A stretch of 64,000 nt of DNA. Source: Kallipyga gabonensis. Lineage in GTDB: Bacteria > Bacillota > Clostridia > Tissierellales > Peptoniphilaceae. The stretch lies in assembly GCF_001286805.1 (NCBI RefSeq), contig NZ_CXYV01000002.1, forward strand, positions 682,001-746,000. The letters run 5' to 3'. A program made the translations under genes and the position numbers. The notes below the pieces were generated by a model that was not told the DNA's origin, made no database searches, and saw only the letters and a list, made by a program, of their open reading frames with translations. Below are positions 56,217 to 64,000 of this stretch, in pieces; position 1 is the stretch's first letter, and each line of letters starts with the position of its first letter.

Positions 56217-56319
56217 CCGGAATCGAGAGAGATTTCATCCCGAGCCGGGTTCAAACTGCCTGTTTATCATTAATGACTTACCTGCTTTTATCGTTTATTG
56301 ATTAAGGAGATAGATTCTC

Positions 56320-57663
56320 ATGAATTCCGAACAAACACCTACTTCTGACCAAGCACTCAGCAAGGAACTCCTGGACTTTATTCAGGCGTCTCCATCCATG
56401 TACCACGCCGTAGATACCATCCAATCCACCTTTAAGGAGGCCGGTTTCCTGGAAGTCAAAGAGGGGGAAGATTGGGAACTTCAGGCCGGAAAGGCCTACT
56501 ACGTGAACCGCAACGGGTCATCCGTCCTGGCCTTTCGCTTGCCGGAGACTCTGGATTCTCTCCACTTTCAGATCACCGCTTCCCACACTGACTCTCCCAC
56601 CTTCAAGCTAAAGTCCAGGCCGATTTTAGATGGCCCGGACGGTTACCTCCGCCTGAATGTGGAGGGCTACGGCGGCATGATCGATTCCACCTGGTTTGAC
56701 CGTCCCCTAACCTTAGCCGGGCGGTGCCTGGTAGAGACTGAAACAGGAGTGGAAAGCCGCCTTCTCTATATAGATAAGGACCTTCTGGTCATCCCCAACG
56801 CCCCTATCCACTTCAACCGTCAAGTCAACAAGGGGTATGAATTCAACCACCAGCGGGACCTCATTCCTGTTTTTTCAGCCGGCCTTTGCACTGCCGAGGA
56901 CTTCTATGCCATGCTGGGTCAAAGCCTGGGCATATCGTCGGATAAGATCCTGGCCACCGACCTCTTCCTGGTTAACCGGACCCCACCCGCCCTCTTGGGC
57001 TGGAAAGAGGAGATGGTCGGCTCACCCAAGTTGGACAACCTCCAATGTGCTTTTGCCTCCATGAAGGCACTCATCGGGGCAAAGAAGTCCGGAGCCATCA
57101 ATGTCTACGCTTCCTTTGATAATGAGGAGGTGGGTTCCTTGACCAAGCAGGGGGCCATGTCCACCTTTCTAAAGGATTGTCTCCGTCGAATCATCTTGGG
57201 GTTGGGCTTGGGGCAGGAGGATTATCAAAAGGCCCTATCCAAGTCCTTCCTGGTCTCCTGTGATAATGCCCATGCTCTTCACCCCAACCGGGCTGACCTC
57301 TATGATCCCGTCAACCGGGTCTACATGAACAAGGGGGTAGTCATCAAGGAGAATGCTGCCCAATCCTACACCACCGATGCTTTCTCTCAAGCTGTTTTCA
57401 GAAAGATTTGCCAGCGGGTAGGCGTTCCAGTTCAGAATTTCGCCAACCGGTCAGACCTGGGGGGAGGGGGAACCCTGGGGAATATCTCCAATGTTCAAGT
57501 CTCCCTTCATAGCGTGGACATCGGTCTAGCCCAGCTGGCCATGCATTCCGCCTATGAAACCGGCGGAGTCAAGGATACCGCCTATATGATCCGGGCCCTG
57601 GAAGAATTCTACTCCACCGTGATCAACATACAGGGTGCCCAATCCGCAAGTTTTGATTGCTAG
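56320..57663 (+). CDS. apeB: M18 family aminopeptidase (aspartyl aminopeptidase type)
   Basis: 447 aa cytoplasmic dinuclear-zinc exopeptidase preferring acidic N-terminal residues. Metal and catalytic residues show in ASHTDSPTFKLK (about 87), FDNEEVGSLTKQGA (about 267), SCDNAHALHPN (about 310) and the final metal-binding His in SAYETGG. It could process peptides imported by the Ami system (inference). AAGGAG precedes ATG 56320. A terminator follows. Confidence 0.93.
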   Translation: MNSEQTPTSDQALSKELLDFIQASPSMYHAVDTIQSTFKEAGFLEVKEGEDWELQAGKAYYVNRNGSSVLAFRLPETLDSLHFQITASHTDSPTFKLKSRPILDGPDGYLRLNVEGYGGMIDSTWFDRPLTLAGRCLVETETGVESRLLYIDKDLLVIPNAPIHFNRQVNKGYEFNHQRDLIPVFSAGLCTAEDFYAMLGQSLGISSDKILATDLFLVNRTPPALLGWKEEMVGSPKLDNLQCAFASMKALIGAKKSGAINVYASFDNEEVGSLTKQGAMSTFLKDCLRRIILGLGLGQEDYQKALSKSFLVSCDNAHALHPNRADLYDPVNRVYMNKGVVIKENAAQSYTTDAFSQAVFRKICQRVGVPVQNFANRSDLGGGGTLGNISNVQVSLHSVDIGLAQLAMHSAYETGGVKDTAYMIRALEEFYSTVINIQGAQSASFDC

Positions 57664-57677
57664 ATCAAGACAAAGAA

Positions 57678-57714
57678 AAACCGCTTGAAAGCAAAACTTT
57701 CAAGCGGTTTATTT
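57678..57714 (+). terminator. Bidirectional terminator between apeB and the tRNA pair
   Basis: A 14-bp stem (AAACCGCTTGAAAG and its complement) with a 5-nt loop; T-rich on both sides, so it ends apeB (+) and the tRNA operon (-). Confidence 0.9.
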
Positions 57715-57716
57715 CA

Positions 57717-57789
57717 TCCACCCTCACGGACTCGAACCGTGGACACCCTGATTAAGAGTCAGGTGCTCTACCAACTGAGCTAAGGGTGG
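57717..57789 (-). tRNA. tRNA-Lys (anticodon CTT)
   Basis: 73 nt without encoded CCA. The acceptor stem CCACCCT/AGGGTGG, D-arm GCTC...GAGC, anticodon stem CCTGA/TCAGG with loop CTCTTAA (anticodon CTT), and T-arm CACGG-TTCGAGT-CCGTG all pair. The CTT anticodon decodes AAG. Confidence 0.96.
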
Positions 57790-57799
57790 GCAGAAAAAA

Positions 57800-57872
57800 A
57801 GCTGTCTGCCGGGATTGAACCGGCGACCTCAGCCTTACCATGGCTGCGCTCTACCTGCTGAGCTAAGACAGC
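57800..57872 (-). tRNA. tRNA-Thr (anticodon GGT)
   Basis: 73 nt without encoded CCA. Acceptor GCTGTCT/AGACAGC, D-arm GCTC...GAGC, anticodon stem CAGCC/GGCTG with loop ATGGTAA (anticodon GGT), T-arm GCCGG-TTCAATC-CCGGC. It is 10 nt ahead of tRNA-Lys and transcribed with it. Confidence 0.96.
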
Positions 57873-57926
57873 ATATGTGACTCATCAAGTTCTTCTTCAT
57901 GAAGGCGTTCAGTGAGTAACAAAATC

Positions 57927-57955
57927 ATTATAGGGAAGAAAATGACGAACGTCAA
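57927..57955 (-). promoter_or_regulatory. Promoter of the tRNA-Thr/tRNA-Lys operon
   Basis: On the minus strand TTGACG (57950-57955), 17 bp, TATAAT (57927-57932), about 55 bp before tRNA-Thr. Confidence 0.92.
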
Positions 57956-58085
57956 GCAAAATCTCAAAAAAACTTGTCCTTTCTTTTCGCATCCGGTCAT
58001 ACGGCTTGTTCAGGCTAGTTAAGGCTTAGCTTTCAGGAAGAATCCTACTTTTTCCGGTGATTTTTTTCTCGTCTTTTTCGCCTTT

Positions 58086-58094
58086 TGGTATAAT
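58086..58094 (+). promoter_or_regulatory. Candidate extended -10 promoter of the V-ATPase operon
   Basis: TGG-TATAAT with no clear -35; about 83 bp before the first ATPase gene. Confidence 0.55.
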
Positions 58095-58176
58095 AAAATG
58101 GTGCTTGCATATATCCTGCATAATTGAAAGTTTAGTGTTAGAATAATAACGATACTATGTAGAAAGGGGGAAGCCT

Positions 58177-58500
58177 ATGGCAAAAGAAGCGATTCAAGAA
58201 GTTCTTCAGGCTGAAGACAAGGCCAAGGAAATCATTAACCGGGCGAGGGAAACCGCACGAAAGATTGCCGGAGACCTGGCTGAAGAAAATCAAGCGGAAG
58301 AAAAAAGAATTCGCCAGGAAGCCAAAGACAAGGCCCAGGCCTTCAGCGATGCTGTGGAAGCCCAAGCAAAGAAGGAAGCAGAACCCATGTTGTCTAAGGC
58401 CAATGAAGAGGCGAAGGCTTGGAAAAGCCTGCAGGAACGGGACTTGAAAAAGGCTGTCGACCGTATCAAAGAAGAGGTGGTGAACTATGGCAATCGTTGA
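58177..58500 (+). CDS. atpH: V-type ATP synthase subunit H (peripheral stalk)
   Basis: 107 aa, almost wholly charged coiled coil (alternating Ala/Glu/Lys heptads, about 5-100), as in AhaH/NtpF, which pair with subunit E to form the stator stalk. First gene of the V-ATPase operon; GAAAGGGGGAAG precedes the start. Overlaps subunit I by 14 nt. Confidence 0.88.
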   Translation: MAKEAIQEVLQAEDKAKEIINRARETARKIAGDLAEENQAEEKRIRQEAKDKAQAFSDAVEAQAKKEAEPMLSKANEEAKAWKSLQERDLKKAVDRIKEEVVNYGNR

Positions 58501-60496
58501 TATGACGGAATTCCGTCTCACCTTATTTGCCAAGGATCGAGACCGCCTACTTGAACGGATTCAGGATTTTGACCAGGTACATATCCGAACTCTGGATAGA
58601 CAAGCGGAGGAGGAATGGGGAGGAAGAATCCACGCAGCAGATACCGGAAAATCGGTTACGGCAGTCAATGAGGAGATGGGCCGGGCTCAGGAAGCCCTGG
58701 ACATCCTCTCCGCTTACGTGGTTAGGGAGAAGGGACTCAAGGAAAAATTCTCCAATCGCCTGCCCAGTTTAAGCTTGGAAGAAACAAAGACCTTGGTTAA
58801 AGAAGAGGGGGCCCTTGCGGCGATTGAAGATACCCTCCGCCTCCGGGAAGCCATCCGCCATTCTCAAGAGAGGATGGACCAGCTCAAGGAGGAGAAAAAA
58901 CAATTGGACCGGTGGAAGACCCTGGACCTCCCATTAGGCGATTTACAAAAGCCGAAAAAGGTGAAGGTAAGCTTGGGTACACTGCCCTCCCGGTGGATGG
59001 ACGAAGCGAGGAAGTTCCTGGCTTCCCACGCCCAAAGAACTTATATGGAATTTTTATCGGCTGATGACAAAACCGCCTATGTTATGGTCATCAGCGATGG
59101 GACTGACCCCGACCTGGACAGCTTTTTCCGGGACATCAACTTCACTCCTGTTCACTTTGAGGGTGAGGAAACTGTTGAGACCATGATCCGGGAGAGAGAA
59201 GCCGGAGTGGGGGAAGAGAAGAAGAATATCGCCCAGGTGGAAGTGGAGCTGAAAAAGCAGGCTCGGGACAAGAAGACGGCCATCGAAGCTTATTATGAGC
59301 TTCAGTCCTATAAAGAGGACAGGCTGGAAGCGGAAGGCAAGACTCTGGAAAGCGAAAAGATCACCTTTCTGGAAGGCTTTGTTCCGACAGACCGGGCTCA
59401 GGAATTCAAGCAAGTGGTTACTGAAGAGCTTCCTGACGGACGTTTTGAACTGGAAACCGGGGAAGCCGACCGGGAGGATCCTGACGTTCCTATCCTTCTG
59501 CGAAATAATGGATTGGTCACGCCCTTTGAAAATTTGGTGGAAACCTATTCCATGCCCTTATATAAAGAAATGGACCCCACGGGGCTTCTTGCTCCATGGT
59601 ATATGTTATTTTTCGGCCTCATGATGGGGGACGCGGGCTACGGTGCACTAATGCTTCTGGCTACCAGTTTTGCCCTCCACTACTTTGACTTCAAGCCAAG
59701 TACGGCAAGGTCCATCCGATTTTTCCAGATTCTCTCTGTCCCAACGATCCTGGCAGGTCTGGCCTTTGGCTCCATCTTCGGAGGTCTGATCCCCATGGAC
59801 CCCTTGATCATCAACCCCCAGGTTGAGATCATGCCCATGATTGTCTTCTCCGTCATCTTGGGTATTGTTTGTATCTTTGTTGCCCTGGGTTTGGGTGCGG
59901 TCCAAAGCGTGCGAGAAGGGGATCCGGCAGGGGCTGTATGGGATTACTTCTCCTGGTACTTCCTCATTGGTGGCCTGATCGTAGGCGGCTTGTCCAAAGC
60001 CTTTGAGTGGAACTCCATGGTCAGCTCGGTGGCCTTTATCTTTGCCATCATCGGTGCTCTTCTCATTATTTTCTTCTCTGCTCGAGATGAAAAGTCTACG
60101 GGAGCCCGGATTGCCTGGGGAGCCTATAATCTCTATGGAGCGACAGGCTATATCGGTGACTTCGCTTCCTTTACCCGGGTGACCGCCCTCATGCTCTCCG
60201 GTGCCTACATCGGGTTTTCTTTTAACCTGATTGGCCGAATGATCATGGGGATTGTCGGATCAGACGCATCGGTCTGGGAAGCCCTGGGGCAAGGCCAGGT
60301 GAATATTTTCATGTTCATCATCGCCATGGTCCTCCTGGTCTTCCTCCATCTCTTTAACTTATTTCTCAGTGCACTTTCCGCATATGTTCACTCCATGCGG
60401 TTGATTTACGTTGAATATTTCGGCAAATTCTATCAGGGTGGAGGAAAACGCTTCAAGAAACTCCGTCCCGAAGGCAAATACTTGGACATCAAATAG
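58487..60496 (+). CDS. atpI: V-type ATP synthase subunit I (stator, membrane)
   Basis: 669 aa. The N-terminal cytoplasmic half (about 1-350) has two coiled-coil arms; the C-terminal half has about eight membrane helices beginning near 360 (LLAPWYMLFFGLMMGDAGYG) and forms the ion half-channels with the K ring. The functional arginine helix region lies late (AFASFTRVTALMLSG type, GDFASFTRVTALMLSGAYIG). GAAGAGGTG precedes ATG 58487 inside the previous gene. Confidence 0.94.
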   Translation: MAIVDMTEFRLTLFAKDRDRLLERIQDFDQVHIRTLDRQAEEEWGGRIHAADTGKSVTAVNEEMGRAQEALDILSAYVVREKGLKEKFSNRLPSLSLEETKTLVKEEGALAAIEDTLRLREAIRHSQERMDQLKEEKKQLDRWKTLDLPLGDLQKPKKVKVSLGTLPSRWMDEARKFLASHAQRTYMEFLSADDKTAYVMVISDGTDPDLDSFFRDINFTPVHFEGEETVETMIREREAGVGEEKKNIAQVEVELKKQARDKKTAIEAYYELQSYKEDRLEAEGKTLESEKITFLEGFVPTDRAQEFKQVVTEELPDGRFELETGEADREDPDVPILLRNNGLVTPFENLVETYSMPLYKEMDPTGLLAPWYMLFFGLMMGDAGYGALMLLATSFALHYFDFKPSTARSIRFFQILSVPTILAGLAFGSIFGGLIPMDPLIINPQVEIMPMIVFSVILGIVCIFVALGLGAVQSVREGDPAGAVWDYFSWYFLIGGLIVGGLSKAFEWNSMVSSVAFIFAIIGALLIIFFSARDEKSTGARIAWGAYNLYGATGYIGDFASFTRVTALMLSGAYIGFSFNLIGRMIMGIVGSDASVWEALGQGQVNIFMFIIAMVLLVFLHLFNLFLSALSAYVHSMRLIYVEYFGKFYQGGGKRFKKLRPEGKYLDIK

Positions 60497-60524
60497 GGAT
60501 GTCAAATAAGAAAGGAAAACAATC

Positions 60525-60995
60525 ATGGTAGATTTCTTTGTTCAAAACGGTGGAATTCTTTTTGCAGTCTTAGGAGCCATTTTAGCCGCAGCACTTTCCG
60601 GCGTTGGCTCAGCCAGAGGCGTAGGCCACGTCGGTCAAGGGGCTGCCGCTATTGTCATCGACGACCCCGCTAAATTCGGACAGTCCCTCATTCTCCAGCT
60701 CCTTCCGGGAACCCAGGGCCTCTATGGAATGATTATTGCTATTATCGTCATGGTGACCAAGTTTGACATGGCCCTTCCCCTTCAGGAAGGTGTTCGGGTC
60801 TTCCTCTCCTGCCTCCCCATTGCCATCGTCGGCTATGCCTCTGCTATCCATCAGGGTAATGTTGCCTATGCAGGCTTAGAGATTCTGGCCAAAAACGAAA
60901 GCCAGTCCATGAAGGGCGTTATCTACGCTGTTATGGTTGAGACCTACGCCATCCTGGCTTTCATTATCTCTCTGATCTTCATCTTTGCCGCTTAG
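60525..60995 (+). CDS. atpK: V-type ATP synthase subunit K (rotor ring proteolipid), Na+ type
   Basis: 156 aa, a duplicated hairpin of four membrane helices with a single ion-binding Glu in helix 4 (E139). The Na+ ligands known from Enterococcus hirae NtpK are present: L60, T63 and Q64 (LLPGTQGLYG), Q110 (AIHQGNVAYAG) and E139 (MVETYAIL). This predicts a sodium pump or Na+-driven synthase. AGAAAGGAAA precedes ATG 60525. Confidence 0.95.
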   Translation: MVDFFVQNGGILFAVLGAILAAALSGVGSARGVGHVGQGAAAIVIDDPAKFGQSLILQLLPGTQGLYGMIIAIIVMVTKFDMALPLQEGVRVFLSCLPIAIVGYASAIHQGNVAYAGLEILAKNESQSMKGVIYAVMVETYAILAFIISLIFIFAA

Positions 60996-61072
60996 TCCTC
61001 TAATGAGGCAGTTGCCCAAAGACCGGGACCGAAACCACCAGGGTTTCCAACCAAGTCTTCAAAGGAGGATTT

Positions 61073-61618
61073 ATGTCGAATTTAGATAATATTGTCAACA
61101 GCATCATTGAGGATGCCAACCAGGAGGCCAAGCGGATTATCGAAGAAGCACAAAACAAAGCCCAGACGGATAAAAAGGAAAGTTTGGACCGCCTGGACCG
61201 GGAAGAGCGTGCTTTTGAAGGCCGTAAGTCCGTCCTGGAAGCACAAATCCGCGACCGGGTTCAAACCGGGGCTGAAAGAGAAGCACGGAACATGGTTCTT
61301 TCCGCCAAGCAGGAGGCCGTTAATCGTGCTTTTGCCCTGGCTAAGGAGGAACTGGCGAAGATGGGAGGAGTCCAATATAAGAAGGTTTTGGACCGCTTCC
61401 TTCAGAATGTGCCCAAAAGCTCGGATCTGGTTGTAGAGATTCCCCGGAATAGGAATTATGAATCCGAGGATTTTACGGTCAAAAAAGTGGATGATCTCCG
61501 GTCCGGATTCCGGATCAACCGGGGAGGAATTCGGGAGAATTTTGATTTTGACCAAGTGGTCGACAGCCTGCGTTCCAGCCTGGATACCGAAGTGGTTCAG
61601 CTGATTGCGGAAAGGTAG
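61073..61618 (+). CDS. atpE: V-type ATP synthase subunit E (peripheral stalk)
   Basis: 181 aa. Long N-terminal helix (about 1-85, rich in Ala/Glu/Lys/Arg, EDANQEAKRIIEEAQNKAQ) that pairs with subunit H, and a C-terminal globular part ending GIRENFDFDQVVDSLRSSLDTEV, typical for E subunits that cap the A/B ring. AAGGAGG precedes ATG 61073. Confidence 0.92.
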   Translation: MSNLDNIVNSIIEDANQEAKRIIEEAQNKAQTDKKESLDRLDREERAFEGRKSVLEAQIRDRVQTGAEREARNMVLSAKQEAVNRAFALAKEELAKMGGVQYKKVLDRFLQNVPKSSDLVVEIPRNRNYESEDFTVKKVDDLRSGFRINRGGIRENFDFDQVVDSLRSSLDTEVVQLIAER

Positions 61619-61625
61619 GTGGCCC

Positions 61626-62648
61626 ATGGCACAGTCGTATTCCTTCGCCTCCATGCGAGTTCGTATGTATGAGCGGGACTTGATTACTGACGGCCAGTGG
61701 AAACGCCTCCTTGCCAGTCAGGACTTAGACCAGGCCATCCAAATCTTAAAAGAAACCCGCTATGGAGACCTTCTTGAAGGCATGGACCATGCGGAAAACT
61801 TTGATCAGGTCCTCCAGGAAGAACTTGCCAAGCAGGCAAAGCTGGTGGAGGACTTGGTGGAAGAGGATGCTCTTGAGGAATTCCTCTTTCTCAAATATGA
61901 CATCCATAACCTTAAGGTTCTGATTAAAGAGTTCAGCCGAGAAGGTGAGTCAGATGAAGAAGGGGAGGATGACAATCTGTCCTCTTTAGCCTACCCCTTC
62001 GGTCATCTTTTCCTTCCTGACGTTAAAGAGTGGATCCGTGAGCCCAACCGCAACCCCAAGTTGACGGACCTCCAAAAGGCGACCGCAGAAGGGGTGGATA
62101 TTTGGGAAGAAACCCACGATGCCCAAGCCCTTGACCTGGTCCTGGACCGCTGGTACTTCAAGAGTCTTGACCGCCTATCCACCACCCTTCCCGGAAGATT
62201 TTTTCCGACGATCGTTCAGAAGTTGGCCGATGCGACCAATATCCTGTCCTTTTTCCGGGCTACGCGTCAGAAGCTCACCAAGGATTTTTTGGCCAGGGTT
62301 TTGGTCGAAGGAGGAAAAATTCCTCCTGAGGACTTCTTTAAGCTATTCGGCTTGGATCAGGCAAACTACGGTCTTTTTTTCCAAAAAGCTGACCTGGGCA
62401 TAGCTTTCACCAAAGCCCTCGATCGATACATGGAAACAGGATCCATTGCCCAACTGGAAAGGGCAAAGGACCAGATCCAACGCCAATCCGCTCTGGAAGC
62501 CTCCCGCTATCCGGAGGGACCTGAAGTTATTTATGGCTATTTGAATGAGGTGGAAACAGAGGCCCAAAACCTCCGGATTCTTCTCAATGGGAAGCGACTT
62601 TCTCTCCCCGAGGAAGAAATCAAGGAAAGGATGAGAACAAATGCATAA
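61626..62648 (+). CDS. atpC: V-type ATP synthase subunit C
   Basis: 340 aa mostly helical protein (three repeats) linking the central stalk to the rotor ring. The N-terminus SYSFASMRVRMYERDLIT and the C-terminal NEVETEAQNLRILLNGKRLSLPEEEIKERMR are family typical. ATG 61626 has AAAGGTAGGTGG before it; the in-frame TTG further up overlaps subunit E. Overlaps subunit F by 8 nt. Confidence 0.92.
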   Translation: MAQSYSFASMRVRMYERDLITDGQWKRLLASQDLDQAIQILKETRYGDLLEGMDHAENFDQVLQEELAKQAKLVEDLVEEDALEEFLFLKYDIHNLKVLIKEFSREGESDEEGEDDNLSSLAYPFGHLFLPDVKEWIREPNRNPKLTDLQKATAEGVDIWEETHDAQALDLVLDRWYFKSLDRLSTTLPGRFFPTIVQKLADATNILSFFRATRQKLTKDFLARVLVEGGKIPPEDFFKLFGLDQANYGLFFQKADLGIAFTKALDRYMETGSIAQLERAKDQIQRQSALEASRYPEGPEVIYGYLNEVETEAQNLRILLNGKRLSLPEEEIKERMRTNA

Positions 62649-62949
62649 AGTAGCTGTTATCGGTGATCGCGGCTCGGTTCTTGCCTTTCGGGCCATCGGC
62701 GTAGATGTCTATACTCCGGTGGGCGATGATGAGATTCGGCGGACGGTCGACCGACTGGCTAAGCAGGATTATGGTGTCATCTACATGACCGAAGCCTATG
62801 CCGCTCGCATTCCCGACACGATTGACCATTATAAAACACGGCCCATACCGGCTATTGTGTTTATTCCTAGTGCTCAAGGTTCCTTGGGCATCGGCATGCA
62901 GACCATCTCCGACAATGTGGAGAAGGCCGTAGGCATGGATATTTTCTAG
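62641..62949 (+). CDS. atpF: V-type ATP synthase subunit F (central stalk)
   Basis: 102 aa Rossmann-like rotor shaft protein. VAVIGDRGSVLAFRAIGVDVYTPVGDDE and the end GSLGIGMQTISDNVEKAVGMDIF match subunit F. It sits with subunit D in the central shaft. Coupled to subunit C by overlap and 15 nt before subunit A. Confidence 0.93.
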   Translation: MHKVAVIGDRGSVLAFRAIGVDVYTPVGDDEIRRTVDRLAKQDYGVIYMTEAYAARIPDTIDHYKTRPIPAIVFIPSAQGSLGIGMQTISDNVEKAVGMDIF

Positions 62950-62964
62950 AAGGGAGGAGACCCC

Positions 62965-64000
62965 TTGAAAAAAGGAACAATTACTAAAGTGTCCGGCCCC
63001 CTCGTGGAAGCGAAGGGGATGGAAGAAGCAAATATACAAGACGTTGTTGAGGTGGCGGAAATCGGCTTAATCGGCGAGATCATTGAAATGAATAAAGACG
63101 TCGCCTCCATCCAGGTTTATGAAGAGACCACCGGTGTCAGCCCGGGCGAGCCTGTTGTTTCAACCGGTGCCCCTCTTTCGGTAGAGTTGGGGCCGGGTCT
63201 GATCGGACAGATCTACGATGGAATTCAGCGACCCCTGGATGATCTGGCTGAAGGCGGAGATTTTCTGGAACGCGGTGTGTCCGCAGATGCTATCGACCAT
63301 CAGAAGAAATGGGACTTTGAAGCTCGGGTCAAGCCGGGGGATGAAGTGGTCGGCGGAGACATCATCGGTGTCGTCCAGGAAACGGAAGTGATCGAACACC
63401 GGATTATGGTTCCTCCCCGTCTGTCAGGGACAATCACCAAAATTGAATCAGGAGCCTTTACCGTTGTGGATACGGTGGCCCAGCTGGAGGACAGCCAGGG
63501 CAAGGTCCATGACTTGAAGATGAGCCAGCGTTGGCCGGTTCGTACTCCACGTCCTGTGGAAAAGAAAAAGGATCCTATCCGCCCCCTGGTAACCGGTCAG
63601 CGGATCATTGATACCTTCTTCCCCGTGGCTAAGGGAGGGACAGCGGCTATCCCGGGACCCTTTGGATCCGGAAAAACCGTCATCCAGCACCAGCTGGCCA
63701 AGTGGGCAGATGCGGAAGTCATCATCTATGTAGGCTGCGGTGAGCGTGGCAATGAGATGACCGAGGTTCTGAACGAGTTCCCGGAGATCATCGACCCCAA
63801 TACGGGTAAATCCCTGATGCAAAAGGTGGTATTGATTGCCAATACCTCCAATATGCCGGTGGCCGCTCGCGAAGCCTCCATTTACACCGGGATCACCTTA
63901 GCAGAATACTACCGGGATATGGGCTATTCCGTCGCTATGATGGCGGACTCCACCTCTCGTTGGGCCGAAGCCCTTCGTGAGATGTCCGGCCGTTTGGAAG
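62965..64000 (+). CDS. atpA: V-type ATP synthase catalytic subunit A (partial, runs off the window)
   Basis: 345 codons are visible; the typical length is about 590, so the 3' part is outside. The start is TTG 62965, preceded by AGGGAGGAG and reading (M)[18 protein letters not shown]. The beta-barrel domain, the A-specific non-homologous insert (about 110-190) and the Walker [10 protein letters not shown] near residue 234 are visible, followed by [17 protein letters not shown] and [20 protein letters not shown]. It hydrolyses or makes ATP in the A3B3 ring. Subunits B and D are expected beyond the edge. Confidence 0.95.
   Translation, partial: MKKGTITKVSGPLVEAKGMEEANIQDVVEVAEIGLIGEIIEMNKDVASIQVYEETTGVSPGEPVVSTGAPLSVELGPGLIGQIYDGIQRPLDDLAEGGDFLERGVSADAIDHQKKWDFEARVKPGDEVVGGDIIGVVQETEVIEHRIMVPPRLSGTITKIESGAFTVVDTVAQLEDSQGKVHDLKMSQRWPVRTPRPVEKKKDPIRPLVTGQRIIDTFFPVAKGGTAAIPGPFGSGKTVIQHQLAKWADAEVIIYVGCGERGNEMTEVLNEFPEIIDPNTGKSLMQKVVLIANTSNMPVAAREASIYTGITLAEYYRDMGYSVAMMADSTSRWAEALREMSGRLE

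Larger units (their letters stand above)
57873..58176 (+). other. Divergent promoter region of the tRNAs and the V-ATPase operon (304 bp)
   Basis: Holds a strong minus-strand promoter for the tRNAs and a weaker plus-strand -10 element; the remainder shows no gene or repeat. Confidence 0.7.

Noticed and set aside
1-64000. CRISPR arrays, insertion sequences or prophage genes
   Set aside because: No regularly spaced repeats, transposase or integrase motifs were seen by eye in any part.

Overview
The window (about 52% G+C by eye, no mobile elements) looks like a chromosomal segment of an anaerobic, fermentative Firmicute. Supporting signs are AGGAGG-type ribosome binding sites, strong TTGACA/TATAAT promoters, a long-form Hpf, a CtsR/ClpC locus, a V-type (probably Na+) ATPase instead of an F-type one, a butyryl-CoA:acetate-type CoA-transferase and a rubredoxin-fused acyl-CoA dehydrogenase next to a flavodiiron protein. 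The combination resembles Peptoniphilaceae/Tissierellia-type organisms. That placement is inference and was not tested by a search.

Layout. 0-7 kb: hpf, secA, prfB (with the RF2 programmed frameshift), proS and a thioredoxin-like lipoprotein. 7-15 kb: a five-gene Ami/Opp oligopeptide ABC transporter followed by a purine nucleoside phosphorylase and a PaaI-type thioesterase. 15.5-17 kb: the CoA-transferase. 17-24.6 kb: a compact surface-polysaccharide cluster (GT4, Wzx-like flippase, Wzy-like polymerase, degenerate Wzz-like protein, UDP-HexNAc 6-dehydrogenase, WbuB-like GT4). 24.7-34.3 kb: translation and general metabolism (rpmE, prmC, prfA, glgP, an LCP ligase, rho, an FMN-binding lipoprotein, rplY, nagB). 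34.4-37.6 kb, minus strand: flavodiiron protein and a fused acyl-CoA dehydrogenase/ETF-alpha/rubredoxin. 38-44.7 kb: ctsR-mcsA-clpC-radA-carD-yacL, lacking mcsB and disA. 44.9-51 kb: an S41-like protein without its catalytic residues, an aquaglyceroporin behind an attenuator-like leader, a Crh-like HPr paralogue, cdaA-cdaR and a LiaF-like membrane protein. 51.3-57.7 kb: gltX, cysS, rlmB, a divergent CitX/CitG-like protein and an M18 aminopeptidase. 57.7-57.9 kb: tRNA-Lys and tRNA-Thr on the minus strand. 58.2 kb to the end: a V-type ATPase operon H-I-K-E-C-F-A, cut in subunit A by the window edge.

How the parts work together. RF1, RF2 and the methyltransferase PrmC that modifies their GGQ loops are all present. 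ctsR carries its own CtsR box. The rubredoxin-fused acyl-CoA dehydrogenase and the flavodiiron protein plausibly form a short electron path from acyl-CoA to O2 or NO. The 38-55 kb part looks like the classic ctsR-mcsAB-clpC-radA-disA-yacL-ispDF-gltX-cysES-mrnC-rlmB order of Bacillus with pieces lost (mcsB, disA, ispDF, cysE, mrnC) and a block carrying cdaA inserted.

Most interesting: the acyl-CoA dehydrogenase/ETF-alpha/rubredoxin fusion beside FprA, the CitXG-like degenerate protein, the Crh-like HPr (Gln15, Ser46), the S41-like protein with Asn at both the Ser and Lys positions, the McsA without McsB, and the attenuator-like leader before the aquaglyceroporin.
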